Positions 37,389 to 45,763 of a stretch of DNA of 53,997 nucleotides are shown here, in pieces. A program made the translations under genes and the position numbers. Origin of the DNA: Actinomycetota bacterium (GTDB lineage: Bacteria; Actinomycetota; Acidimicrobiia; Acidimicrobiales; Ilumatobacteraceae); contig JAFMFM010000006.1 of NCBI GenBank assembly GCA_017856115.1, forward strand, positions 1-53,997, written 5' to 3'. The stretch's first letter is position 1. The number at the start of each line of letters is the position of its first letter. A model generated the notes under the pieces. The model did no database searches, was not told where the DNA came from, and worked only from the letters and a program-made list of their open reading frames with translations.

Positions 37389-38555
37389 CTAGGCGATGGT
37401 TTGACTGCGCGTTTCGTCTCGATGTTTGCGGAGATACGGAATAAATGGTGTACCGCCGGTTCCAACGGCCGATGGATTTCCCGGAGTCTTCTGGGCCTGG
37501 GCAAATATGTAGGTACTGGCATATTGCAGGTGCATCGCCCGAAAATCGGCGACGAGGTCCACTGATTGATTGAACAGCTCCGTGGTACCGGCTCGGCCCG
37601 CCGATTTTACGAAGGCGCGAATGCTGGGACCGTTCTCGACGGCTTCGATGAATTTCACGTGCGCCGGCGGCATGTAGGTGCGCATTTCCATGAGGTACTC
37701 GCGCAGTTCGTCACGCTCGTGTTCGATGCCGAGCGCCCCGTCGAGAGCCGGCACTATTGCGCTTTGTGCGCCCGTTTCTCCCCGGTATGTCATGCCTTTG
37801 CCGCCCAATTCACTGACCCCTTCGTAGACCACACCGTGTGGGAGTGCAGGGTTGTTCTTCCAACCGAAGATATAGGGACGAACCCGGTGGAAGTAGACGT
37901 ACGGATCGCATTTCTCGGGCATGCGAGACAGCACGTCGTACATCGACTGAATTCCATCCCGGAGTTCGCGAAGAGCGCCATCGAGTTCCTCGGCATCGTT
38001 TGCTGCGACGGCTCGCTGGGCATCTTCTATGGCCTGAAGTGCACGTCCTGCCCTCTTTTCGATGTCGATGTGGATGAGAATGAACCACTCCTCGTCTTGC
38101 CCGCCGAGAAAGCACTGCAAAAGGGCGATGTTTCCGCATTCGATCGGGCCCGAGGTATCGAGACGACGCCAGTTGTCGATTGAGTAACTGGAATAACTGA
38201 GAATCGGCGGACGACCGACCAGTTGTCCGACGGTGTACCACGGTTGGGCAAGCACCGCTGGAATCGTGTGGGCGGGATTGGCGTCGCACCATTGATATGC
38301 CTGACCGATGTAGCTGAGTGCGAGCATGGCTCGCCGTATCTCGCCCTCGCCGGAGAGCGCTGGCACATTGAACGGCGGCATGGCACGTACGCACTCACGA
38401 AACCTTGAACCCATGAGGTGCTTCGGCAGATCGGATGCCAGCGCGTCCCACTCCGCATTCTCCTTGCCGAGATGCGCAACGGGATCCACCGTCTGCATGT
38501 AGCCGAATTCTCGGGTGATGCCGTAATCGGCGAGTCGCACCGGCGCGTTGCTCAT
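37389..38555 (-). CDS. Indoleamine 2,3-dioxygenase family haem enzyme
   Basis: Family enzymes insert O2 into tryptophan or related indoles, giving N-formylkynurenine-type products. 388 residues from the ATG at 38555 behind a GGGAGGGG ribosome-binding site; the frame is open to 38585. The match to IDO is strong along the C-terminal half: PILSYSSYSIDNWRRLD, YFHRVRPYIFGWKNNP (Phe222, Arg226), GVVYEG, YMPPAHVKFIEAVENGPSIR, the proximal haem ligand His342 in FRAMHLQYASTYI, and the mobile-loop GTGGTPF. It sits 92 bases after an amidase gene and beside a methyltransferase gene. The natural substrate is unproven. Confidence 0.9.
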   Translation of the reverse strand: MSNAPVRLADYGITREFGYMQTVDPVAHLGKENAEWDALASDLPKHLMGSRFRECVRAMPPFNVPALSGEGEIRRAMLALSYIGQAYQWCDANPAHTIPAVLAQPWYTVGQLVGRPPILSYSSYSIDNWRRLDTSGPIECGNIALLQCFLGGQDEEWFILIHIDIEKRAGRALQAIEDAQRAVAANDAEELDGALRELRDGIQSMYDVLSRMPEKCDPYVYFHRVRPYIFGWKNNPALPHGVVYEGVSELGGKGMTYRGETGAQSAIVPALDGALGIEHERDELREYLMEMRTYMPPAHVKFIEAVENGPSIRAFVKSAGRAGTTELFNQSVDLVADFRAMHLQYASTYIFAQAQKTPGNPSAVGTGGTPFIPYLRKHRDETRSQTIA

Positions 38556-38647
38556 AACGATGCCCCTCCCAGAGCCAATTGCCAACGGTAGTCCAGAACT
38601 GCGAGCATCGATGATTGGCGCGACCGGTTATTTGCCGGTACCCAGCG

Positions 38648-40054
38648 TCAGGCTCCGTGCGAAGGTATGCGCCAGTCGGGTCGCGCCGTGTCTGGTCGGT
38701 TTGACTCGTACCATGCCGCTGCGCGCAGTACGTCGAGGTCGGCAAAACGACGTCCGGAAATCTGCAGACCTATGGACTTGCCATCGGGAGTGAACCCGCA
38801 GTTGATTGAGATCGCCGGCTGTTCGGACATGTTGTAGGGGACTGTGAAGCCGATGTGGGCCATCGAGCGTGCAGCGTCGTTGCTCGGCATCGCCCAGTCC
38901 ACTGGGAATGTTGGTACGGGAGACACGGGGGATAGGACGAGGTCGTATTTTTCGGTTGCAGCATGCGTGAGTTTGCGAATCTCAAGGGTGCGGTTGAAGC
39001 ATTTCATGAGCTGCTCGCTGGTTACGTGCTCGCCGACGGCAATCCAATCCTGGATGAACGGCAAGAGTTTGGCCCGCTGTGCTGGACTCATTGCACGCGA
39101 GTCCACCCAACTTCTCACACGCCAGAAAGTGTCGAGGTCGTTCAGCAGGTCGTCGCTGAAGAACGGAGACAAAGGTTCAACATTGGCACCGGCAGATTCG
39201 AAGAGCCGTGCAGCGGCCGTTACTGCAGCGAGCGTGGTGGCTTCAACCGGCATGCCGGCATTTGCATCGAGGTGTAACCCGATGCGTAGGCCCCGAGCGT
39301 TGAATTGATCGAGTGAATCCCAGGCGATTGATGCCGGTGGAAGCGCCATGTAATCGCTCGCGTCGAATTTTCCGAGCACACTCATTAGGAGTGCGTTGTC
39401 GGCCACAGTTCGTGACATTGGTCCGGCGACGCGGCCGAAGTATGGCGGGTTGATGGCCACACGCCCGTTACTCGGCTTGAGCGAGACGATTGCATTCCAA
39501 CTGGCGGGTAGTCGCAGGCTGCCACCGATGTCGGTGCCAACGTGCAATGGCCCGAATCCCGCAGCAGCAGCCGCTCCACCACCGGCGCTCGAGCCACCCG
39601 GGTTCCATTTTTGGTTCCACGGATTGCTGGTAAGTGCGTGAAAAGTGGAAAGACCCGATGACAGCATTCCGAGGTCGGGCATCGTCGTTTTTGCGAGCAA
39701 GATTGCACCCGCTTCACGGACGCGAGCTGCAGGCGGCGCATCAGCAACTGCCGGAACCAGTTCGGTCGCTGCCGTACCGAGCGGTATTGCGATACCAGCG
39801 GTCGCAATGTTCTCCTTCAACGTAATTGGAATCCCATCGAGTACCCCGACCGGTGAACCCGCCGCCCAACGACGCTCGCTCTCAACAGCCTGGTTGGTCG
39901 CGCCGTCGGAGTCGGCTGCCCACAACGCCTTCACTACTGGTTCGCGCTCGCTGATTCGATGTTGCACGTCGCGCATTACCTCAACTGGGGAAATTGTTCT
40001 GGCGCGATAGCCCGCCAGCAGCTCGACCGCGGAGAGGTCAGCGAGCGATTCCAT
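38648..40054 (-). CDS. Amidase signature family hydrolase
   Basis: Cleaves a carboxamide or related bond with a Lys-Ser-Ser triad. 468 residues from the ATG at 40054. Lys80 in GIPITLKENIA, the cis-Ser in PGGSSAGGG (155/156), and nucleophile Ser179 in TDIGGSLRLP are all present. The frame extends 58 codons upstream with a His/Arg-rich stretch, but that lies inside the SDR gene, and the ATG overlapping the SDR stop (TGATG) is the natural start. Family members include indole-acetamide and nitrile-pathway amidases. The gene follows the dpp-ALDH-SDR run; substrate unknown. Confidence 0.9.
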   Translation of the reverse strand: MESLADLSAVELLAGYRARTISPVEVMRDVQHRISEREPVVKALWAADSDGATNQAVESERRWAAGSPVGVLDGIPITLKENIATAGIAIPLGTAATELVPAVADAPPAARVREAGAILLAKTTMPDLGMLSSGLSTFHALTSNPWNQKWNPGGSSAGGGAAAAAGFGPLHVGTDIGGSLRLPASWNAIVSLKPSNGRVAINPPYFGRVAGPMSRTVADNALLMSVLGKFDASDYMALPPASIAWDSLDQFNARGLRIGLHLDANAGMPVEATTLAAVTAAARLFESAGANVEPLSPFFSDDLLNDLDTFWRVRSWVDSRAMSPAQRAKLLPFIQDWIAVGEHVTSEQLMKCFNRTLEIRKLTHAATEKYDLVLSPVSPVPTFPVDWAMPSNDAARSMAHIGFTVPYNMSEQPAISINCGFTPDGKSIGLQISGRRFADLDVLRAAAWYESNRPDTARPDWRIPSHGA

Positions 40055-40827
40055 CAGAGCGGTGGCGTGTATCGACCGTCGATTGCTGTCCATCCGGCGT
40101 CGACGGTGATGGTGGTGCCGGTGACGTACGTTGCCGCATCGCCGGCGAGAAACACGACTGCCCCGACCATTTCTGATGCTTGTGCCCAACGCTTCAACGC
40201 TGGTTTTTCGGCATACGCAGAGTACCACTCAGGATTTTTCTTGAGTTGCGCAGTAAGTGGCGTCTCAACGACGCCAGGTCGAATGGCGTTCACACGCACG
40301 TTTGATGGTCCGAATTCGGCAGCTGCGGTTCGCACAAGCGATTCGAGGCCAGATTTAGTGGCTGCATACACGCCCTGTCCCGGCTCTACTGTTGCCGCGC
40401 GAATCGATGAGATTGTGATGATGCTGCCACGTTGTCGATTACACATCGAACGTCCAAAAAGTTGCATTATGTGAAACGTCGAGCGCAAATTGAGGCGGAT
40501 GACCTTATCGAACTCGTCAAGCGAATAGTCGGCGATCTGCTTCCGAACATTAATGGCAGGTGTGTGCAACAGCACCTCTGCATCAGAGTGCGCGTCCGCC
40601 AACTCCAGAACAGAGCCTTCATCATTGACGTCGATAACCACGCTGGTCGATCCAGCTGCGTTCCTTGCCGTATCCGCGGCCGCCTCACCATTGGAATCGG
40701 CACACACGACATTTGCGCCGTGCGCTGCTAGTGCCAACGCAGCCTCGCGGCCGATTCCACTACCAGCACCGATCACTACTGCCTTGCGGCCGTCGAGGCG
40801 AAATAAATTGTCGTACTGCGCCGCCAT
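40054..40827 (-). CDS. Short-chain dehydrogenase/reductase
   Basis: 257-residue classical SDR: NAD(P)-binding GAGSGIGREAALALAAHGAN (about 21-40), where Asp after VVCAD suggests NAD preference. The usual NNAG is replaced by HTPAIN, catalytic Ser is in ISSIRAATVEPG, and the YxxxK motif is YAATK. The closing VTGTTITVDAGW is typical. Altered NNAG is the one oddity. It lies four bases after the aldehyde dehydrogenase and shares one base with the amidase start; probably oxidises an alcohol in the same pathway. Confidence 0.87.
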   Translation of the reverse strand: MAAQYDNLFRLDGRKAVVIGAGSGIGREAALALAAHGANVVCADSNGEAAADTARNAAGSTSVVIDVNDEGSVLELADAHSDAEVLLHTPAINVRKQIADYSLDEFDKVIRLNLRSTFHIMQLFGRSMCNRQRGSIITISSIRAATVEPGQGVYAATKSGLESLVRTAAAEFGPSNVRVNAIRPGVVETPLTAQLKKNPEWYSAYAEKPALKRWAQASEMVGAVVFLAGDAATYVTGTTITVDAGWTAIDGRYTPPL

Positions 40828-40831
40828 GACG

Positions 40832-42289
40832 TTACTTACCGACCGCGGAGCGAATGATGGCCATTCGCGTCACCGTGAACTCTTCGATTGCAAAGCGGGG
40901 TCCTTCTCTTCCGATACCCGAGTCTTTCACGCCGCCGTATGGCATGGTGTCGGAGCGGTATCCGGGTACCTCATTGACGACAACACCGCCAACCTCGAGT
41001 TCGTCGATGCAACGAAAGGCGTTTGCAATCGAGCTGGTAAAGATGCTGGCGTGCAGGCCGAACCGCGAAGCGTTCACCATGTCGATTGCGGTTTCTAGGT
41101 CTGGCACGCGTCGGATGCAGACCACGGGGCCAAATACCTCCTCGTCCCAGATATCCACACCATCTGGCACGTCGGCGAGCACGGTCGGGGCGATGCATGA
41201 GCCGCTGAGATTGCCGCCGGTAAGTACCCGCGAACCAAAGCGTTCTGCGGCACTGATCCAGGCAAGAACTCGCGACGTCGAGGCGTCATTGATGAGCGAC
41301 GATACTTGAGTCGATTCCTCCCTCGGGTCGCCGACCACAATTTCCTTCACGTGTGCAGTCAAATGCTCGAGAAACTCGTCGGCTACGGAGTCGAGTATGA
41401 GAACGCGCTGGATTGCGATGCACGCCTGCCCTGATGCATAGAAGCCGCCGCGCACGGCAGCCTCGGCTGCAACGGCCAGGTTTGCCGTGTCGTCAACGAT
41501 CAATGCGGCATTGGAACCGAGCTCTAGTACAACCTTGCGCGGTGCTGCAGCCCGAGCAATTGCGTGACCAACTTTTGACGAGCCCGTGAAGCTGACGATA
41601 CCGATGCGCGGGTCGGTGGTGAGCGTTTCGCCTACGGATGCGTCGCCGGTCAGGAGTTGCACGGCGCCCACTGGGGCACCAATTTTCATTGCGACTTCAC
41701 GAAACGCATGCACCAGCCAGAGTGTTGCAAGCGGCGTCGCGGGTGCGGTCTTCACGATGATGGGGCATCCAGCGGCTATCGCTGGTCCGAGTTTGTGTGT
41801 CGCGAGCAATAGCGGATAGTTGAATCCCGTAATACCAATAACCACACCGATTGGCTTTCGTTGCCAAAAACCGGTCATACCGTCTCCAGTTGGCAGCAAG
41901 TCGAGCGGTACGGTCTCACCGTGCAGACGTGCAACCTCGTCGGCGCTCGTTTCAAGTGTGACGAGCGCTCGTGCCACTTCAACTTTGCAGTCTCGTAGTG
42001 GTTTGCCCGTCTCGAGCACAAGCAGTCGCTCGAATTCGTCTCGTCTTGCTGAGACGAAGGCATGCGTGTCGCGCAACCATTGACGGCGCGTTCGTGACGG
42101 GAGTCTGGCCATCGTCTTGCGCAGTGCCACAGCATTCGTCACCGCAAGACCTGCGAGTTTCGCGTCGCCGACCGGCGCCTCCGCGACAACTTGTCCGTTG
42201 AACGGAAATCTAATTTGCTCGGTTGGCGTCTCTACCCAGGTGTCACCGACTGGTAGTCCAGCGGGATATTCGGGCGAAAAGAGATTCAT
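40832..42289 (-). CDS. NAD(P)-dependent aldehyde dehydrogenase
   Basis: Oxidises an aldehyde to the acid. 485 residues: GVVIGITGFNYPLLLATHKL with the oxyanion Asn, KTAPATPLA (NAD site), GSSKVGHAIA, Glu in VLELGSNAALIVDD and catalytic Cys in YASGQACIAIQRV. The ASGQ-C-IAIQR pattern is closer to lactaldehyde, phosphonoacetaldehyde or GapN-type enzymes than to betaine aldehyde dehydrogenases. Its ATG overlaps the dppF stop by four bases, so transporter and enzyme are translationally coupled. Confidence 0.88.
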   Translation of the reverse strand: MNLFSPEYPAGLPVGDTWVETPTEQIRFPFNGQVVAEAPVGDAKLAGLAVTNAVALRKTMARLPSRTRRQWLRDTHAFVSARRDEFERLLVLETGKPLRDCKVEVARALVTLETSADEVARLHGETVPLDLLPTGDGMTGFWQRKPIGVVIGITGFNYPLLLATHKLGPAIAAGCPIIVKTAPATPLATLWLVHAFREVAMKIGAPVGAVQLLTGDASVGETLTTDPRIGIVSFTGSSKVGHAIARAAAPRKVVLELGSNAALIVDDTANLAVAAEAAVRGGFYASGQACIAIQRVLILDSVADEFLEHLTAHVKEIVVGDPREESTQVSSLINDASTSRVLAWISAAERFGSRVLTGGNLSGSCIAPTVLADVPDGVDIWDEEVFGPVVCIRRVPDLETAIDMVNASRFGLHASIFTSSIANAFRCIDELEVGGVVVNEVPGYRSDTMPYGGVKDSGIGREGPRFAIEEFTVTRMAIIRSAVGK

Positions 42290-43068
42290 GAAGGCTCAGG
42301 TAAACGAGGCACGGATGCAATCAAGGTCTTGGTGAAGGGATGCGATGGTGCACGGAAAACGTCGACCGTCTTACCTTGCTCGACCGCCACGCCGTTCTGC
42401 ATCACCACCACATCGTCGCACAGTCGGGCGATCACACTGAGGTCGTGGGAGATGAGCACCATCGTCAGACCAAGATTCTCAGTCAAATTTGCAAGCAGCG
42501 CAAGAATCTCGTCCCGCACCAACACGTCAAGCGCACTGACCGGTTCATCGGCGATCAACAGTCGTGGCCGCGGTGCCAGTGCTCGGGCGATAGCGACACG
42601 TTGGCGTTGCCCTCCGGACAACTCGTGCGGGTAACGCCTGCGCATGTCGCGTGAAAGGCCAACTGACGTGAGTACCTCGTCGATTCGGGCCGAGTGCGGC
42701 TCATCCACCGCCAGGCACTCGAGCGGTTCGAGAACAATGTCTTCAACCGACATTCGCGGATTCAATGAACTGCGTGGGTCTTGGAAGACCACCTGAACCT
42801 GCCGACGAAATCGTCGCATGTCGGAAAGTGGAAGCGTCTCGCCAAGAAAGCTCACCGTGCCTGACGTCGGGATATCGAGTCCGAGCAATAGCCGAGCGAG
42901 CGTGGTCTTGCCGCTTCCGGATTCGCCGACGATACCGAGCCGGTCACCTTCATTGACCGTGAGGTTCATTTCAACGAGTGCTCGTCGCACCGAGCGTTCG
43001 CTGCGAAGGCCAGCACGGGGCAGTTTGAATGTGCGCGAGAGTGCGTGAGCCCGCAACAATTCGGTCAT
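42286..43068 (-). CDS. dppF: Dipeptide/oligopeptide-type ABC transporter ATPase (DppF-like)
   Basis: 260 residues: Walker A GESGSGKTTLARLLLGL (about 48-64), QVVFQDPRSSLNPRM, signature ELSGGQRQRVAIARALA, Walker B LLIADEPVSALDV, His in LISHDLSVIARL. Second of the two ATPases of the transporter. It overlaps DppD and the aldehyde dehydrogenase by four bases each. Family is certain; the cargo (peptide, opine, glycan or other) is not. Confidence 0.9.
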   Translation of the reverse strand: MTELLRAHALSRTFKLPRAGLRSERSVRRALVEMNLTVNEGDRLGIVGESGSGKTTLARLLLGLDIPTSGTVSFLGETLPLSDMRRFRRQVQVVFQDPRSSLNPRMSVEDIVLEPLECLAVDEPHSARIDEVLTSVGLSRDMRRRYPHELSGGQRQRVAIARALAPRPRLLIADEPVSALDVLVRDEILALLANLTENLGLTMVLISHDLSVIARLCDDVVVMQNGVAVEQGKTVDVFRAPSHPFTKTLIASVPRLPEPS

Positions 43069-43871
43069 CTGTGACCACCTTCTGAAATGCGAACGAACTC
43101 GTCGTCGCTTTGGCGAGCCGCCCGCACCAACATTTGTGAGTACTCATGTCGAGCCCCACCAAAAAGTTTGCTGACGGTGGCGAGTTCGACCATCGTGCCG
43201 CTACGCATGACCGCCACCCGCTCGGTCATCATCGATACCACCGGTAGGTCATGCGACACAAACATGAGAGCGGATCCTTGTTCGCGAACCAGCTCGTTGA
43301 TCAAGTTCAGCACTTCCTGCTGCACGGTGACATCAAGGGCAGTGGTCGGCTCATCCGCAATCAAAAGCGATGGATCACAAGCCAGGGCAATTGCAAGGCC
43401 GATTCGTTGACGTTGTCCGCCGGAAAGTTGATGGGGGTACGATCGCACAATTCGTTCGGGGTCGGGCAGCCCCACTCGCTCGCACAATTCGGTTGCGCGA
43501 GCGAGTGCTGCTTTCATTCGCATGCCGCGATGAATACGAAGAGGCTGCGCAATTTGTTTGCCGACGCGCATTAGAGGATTGAGCGCCGTCAGAGGTTCCT
43601 GAAACACCATGCCGATGTGATTGCCACGAATCGAGGAGAGTTGACCGTCAGATCTATTGAGTATCTCGACATTGTCGAAGACGATGCTGCCGTCGACCAC
43701 TGCACCTTCTGGAAGTAGACCGATTACTGCCAACGAGGTGAGGGTCTTGCCTGAGCCCGACTCGCCGATGATGCCGAGTCGCTCACCCGCATCGAGATCG
43801 AATGAGACGTCATCTACTACAACTTTCCGCCCGAAACGAATGGTGAGATTCCGAACTTGCAACAGAGTCAT
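43065..43871 (-). CDS. dppD: Dipeptide/oligopeptide-type ABC transporter ATPase (DppD-like)
   Basis: 268 residues: Walker A GESGSGKTLTSLAVIGLLP (about 36-54), GMVFQEPLTALNPLMRVGKQ, signature QLSGGQRQRIGLAIALA, Walker B LLIADEPTTALDV, His in FVSHDLPVVSMM. C-terminal sequence is typical of the oligopeptide-transport family but without the four-Cys Fe-S motif some members carry. Four-base overlaps on both sides. Confidence 0.9.
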   Translation of the reverse strand: MTLLQVRNLTIRFGRKVVVDDVSFDLDAGERLGIIGESGSGKTLTSLAVIGLLPEGAVVDGSIVFDNVEILNRSDGQLSSIRGNHIGMVFQEPLTALNPLMRVGKQIAQPLRIHRGMRMKAALARATELCERVGLPDPERIVRSYPHQLSGGQRQRIGLAIALACDPSLLIADEPTTALDVTVQQEVLNLINELVREQGSALMFVSHDLPVVSMMTERVAVMRSGTMVELATVSKLFGGARHEYSQMLVRAARQSDDEFVRISEGGHR

Positions 43872-44689
43872 TCGACGTCCCTTCGCAGCGTGGGGTCGAG
43901 GGCCTCGCGCAACCCATCACCCAACAAGTTGAAGCCAAGCACCGTGATGAGGATTGCGAGTCCCGGCCACAGCGGAAAGATCGGATCGATAATCAAGTAC
44001 TGCTGAAGCGACGCCATCATCCGACCCCACGACGGGTCAGGCGGTGGAGTACCAAGTCCGAGATACGACAGCGTTGACTCAGCCAAAATTGCAATTGCAC
44101 TTGCACCAGAGGCCTGCACGAACAGCGAGGCACGCAGATTGGGCAGCACGTGTGTGCGCACGATTCGCAGGTTTCTGCTGCCGGACGCCCGCGCAGCGGT
44201 GACGTAGTCAGCCAACAGAATCACATTCACTTCACGTCGAGTTACCTGCGCCACCGATGCAGAGAGAGCGATTCCGATGGCGAACACGGCGGTGTACGTC
44301 GAGGGCCCATACACGGCAGCGAGCACGATCGCGAACAAGACGGTCGGTAGCGCCAGCACGATGTCGGTTCCGAAGATCGCTGGTGATTCGACCCATTTCG
44401 GTGACATCGCAGTTGCGATTCCGATCGTGACACCAAGGAGCATGCAGATTACGACAGCGAGCACACCAGTGATCAATGTCGCTCGTGAGCCCAGGACAAT
44501 GTTGCTCAGGATGTCGCGCCCGTTCTCGTCGGTTCCCATCCAGTGTGACCACGACGGACTCGTGAGCGAAAGTTCGGGATTGATTTCCAGGGGGTCGTAC
44601 GGGGTCCAGATGAACGACAAGAGAAACATCATCAAGCTGAAGGCAACGAGTGATATGCCGATCGTGAGTGTCCTGTTTCCGCGCATCAT
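43868..44689 (-). CDS. dppC: Dipeptide/oligopeptide-type ABC transporter permease (DppC-like)
   Basis: 273 residues, about six membrane helices. The N-terminal family segment (SWSHWMGTDENGRDILSNIV, about 46-65) and the EAA loop (AARASGSRNLRIVRTHVLPN, near 165-185) are clear, ending LLGDGLREALDPTLRRDVE. Pairs with DppB to form the channel. Coupled to dppB and dppD by ATGA overlaps. Confidence 0.92.
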   Translation of the reverse strand: MMRGNRTLTIGISLVAFSLMMFLLSFIWTPYDPLEINPELSLTSPSWSHWMGTDENGRDILSNIVLGSRATLITGVLAVVICMLLGVTIGIATAMSPKWVESPAIFGTDIVLALPTVLFAIVLAAVYGPSTYTAVFAIGIALSASVAQVTRREVNVILLADYVTAARASGSRNLRIVRTHVLPNLRASLFVQASGASAIAILAESTLSYLGLGTPPPDPSWGRMMASLQQYLIIDPIFPLWPGLAILITVLGFNLLGDGLREALDPTLRRDVE

Positions 44690-45639
44690 CGCTGGCGCAT
44701 TCTGGGGTTGAGTAAGCCGAGCACGAGGTCAATCAAGAAACTCACCACAAAGACGAGCGCCGTGGTGGCGGCGACGGTACCCTGCACCTTGGTGTAGTCC
44801 CGGATGTTGACGTCTTGTAGCAACATTTGTCCGACACCCGGCAACGCAAAGACGCTCTCAACGATGATCGCGCCAACAATGAGCGTCGAAATCTGCATAC
44901 CAAGCACCGATACCACGGGCACGAGTGCGTTACGCACGCCATGTACGCGAAGCGCACCTGCTCGGCTAAGGCCTGTCGCTCGGGCGGTTCGAAAGTAGTC
45001 CTGCTGGATTACGTCGATCGTTGCTGAACGTGCGAACCGCATGAGCACTGCACCCTGGGCAAGCGCGAGCGTGCAGGCAGGAAGTACCAGTGACTTCATC
45101 GCTTCGCCGAAGTTGGACCATCCGTCGTATGGAAATCCACCCGAGGGAAATATCTGGGACTGGACTGCAAAGATGGTTATGAGAATGACACCAATCCAGA
45201 ATGTGGGTACCGCGATACCGAGCTGACTCACCGCAGATGTGGCGACTCCATCCCATTTGCGAAATCGCAGTGCCGCGAGCATGCCGAGCGGGACGGCGAT
45301 TAGCACCGCGAGTACCGAAGCAATGCCGATCAGTGGCAGTGTCACAGTTGCCTTACCTAATAGTTCGCTGGTGATATCGGCACCGGTGAGCACGGACAGA
45401 CCGAGGTCTCCACGTACAGCCTTGGACAGCCACGAGACGTACTGCTCGGGGAGCGACTTGTCGAGGCCGTATTCGGTCCTTAGCTGCGCGAGAGCCTCAG
45501 GTGTTCCGTAGATTCCGAGCTTGGCCTGAGCCAAGTCCCCAGGTAGTAAGCGAAGCAATAGAAATACGAGTGCGCTGGAAACAATCAACGACACTATGAG
45601 TAGCGCAAAACGCCGAAGTACGTACCAGGCAGTCGTCAT
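44686..45639 (-). CDS. dppB: Dipeptide/oligopeptide-type ABC transporter permease (DppB-like)
   Basis: 317 residues, six membrane helices. Family segments LRLLPGDLAQAKLGIYGTPE (near 30-50), YGLDKSLPEQYVSWL, the EAA loop YFRTARATGLSRAGALRVHG near 225, and ALPGVGQMLLQDVNIRDYTKV. It begins 124 bases after dppA, across a stable stem-loop, and starts the block of genes linked by four-base overlaps. Confidence 0.93.
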   Translation of the reverse strand: MTTAWYVLRRFALLIVSLIVSSALVFLLLRLLPGDLAQAKLGIYGTPEALAQLRTEYGLDKSLPEQYVSWLSKAVRGDLGLSVLTGADITSELLGKATVTLPLIGIASVLAVLIAVPLGMLAALRFRKWDGVATSAVSQLGIAVPTFWIGVILITIFAVQSQIFPSGGFPYDGWSNFGEAMKSLVLPACTLALAQGAVLMRFARSATIDVIQQDYFRTARATGLSRAGALRVHGVRNALVPVVSVLGMQISTLIVGAIIVESVFALPGVGQMLLQDVNIRDYTKVQGTVAATTALVFVVSFLIDLVLGLLNPRMRQR

Positions 45640-45707
45640 CTACGAAATCTCTCTAGTGGCATCACGTACGAATTCCTTCCCTCGTATCGCAAAACTGCGA
45701 TAGTACG

Positions 45708-45756
45708 ACAAGAGGCGGGCCGAGTGCGCCATGAAGGCGCACCCGACCCGCCTTGT
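45708..45756 (-). promoter_or_regulatory. Stem-loop between dppA and dppB
   Basis: A long imperfect hairpin: arms 45708-45730 and 45736-45756 pair through GTGCGCC/GGCGCAC around loop ATGAA, then through GGCGGG/CCCGCC with a few mismatches. On the minus strand no T run follows at once, so it is more likely a partial terminator or mRNA-stabilising element that keeps the binding-protein message more abundant than the transporter message. Confidence 0.65.
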
Positions 45757-45763
45757 TGTCTCG

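Noticed and set aside
40055-40228. N-terminal extension of the amidase with a HHHHRRRR stretch
   Set aside because: It overlaps the SDR gene in another frame; the ATG at 40054, sharing a base with the SDR stop, gives a normal amidase length.
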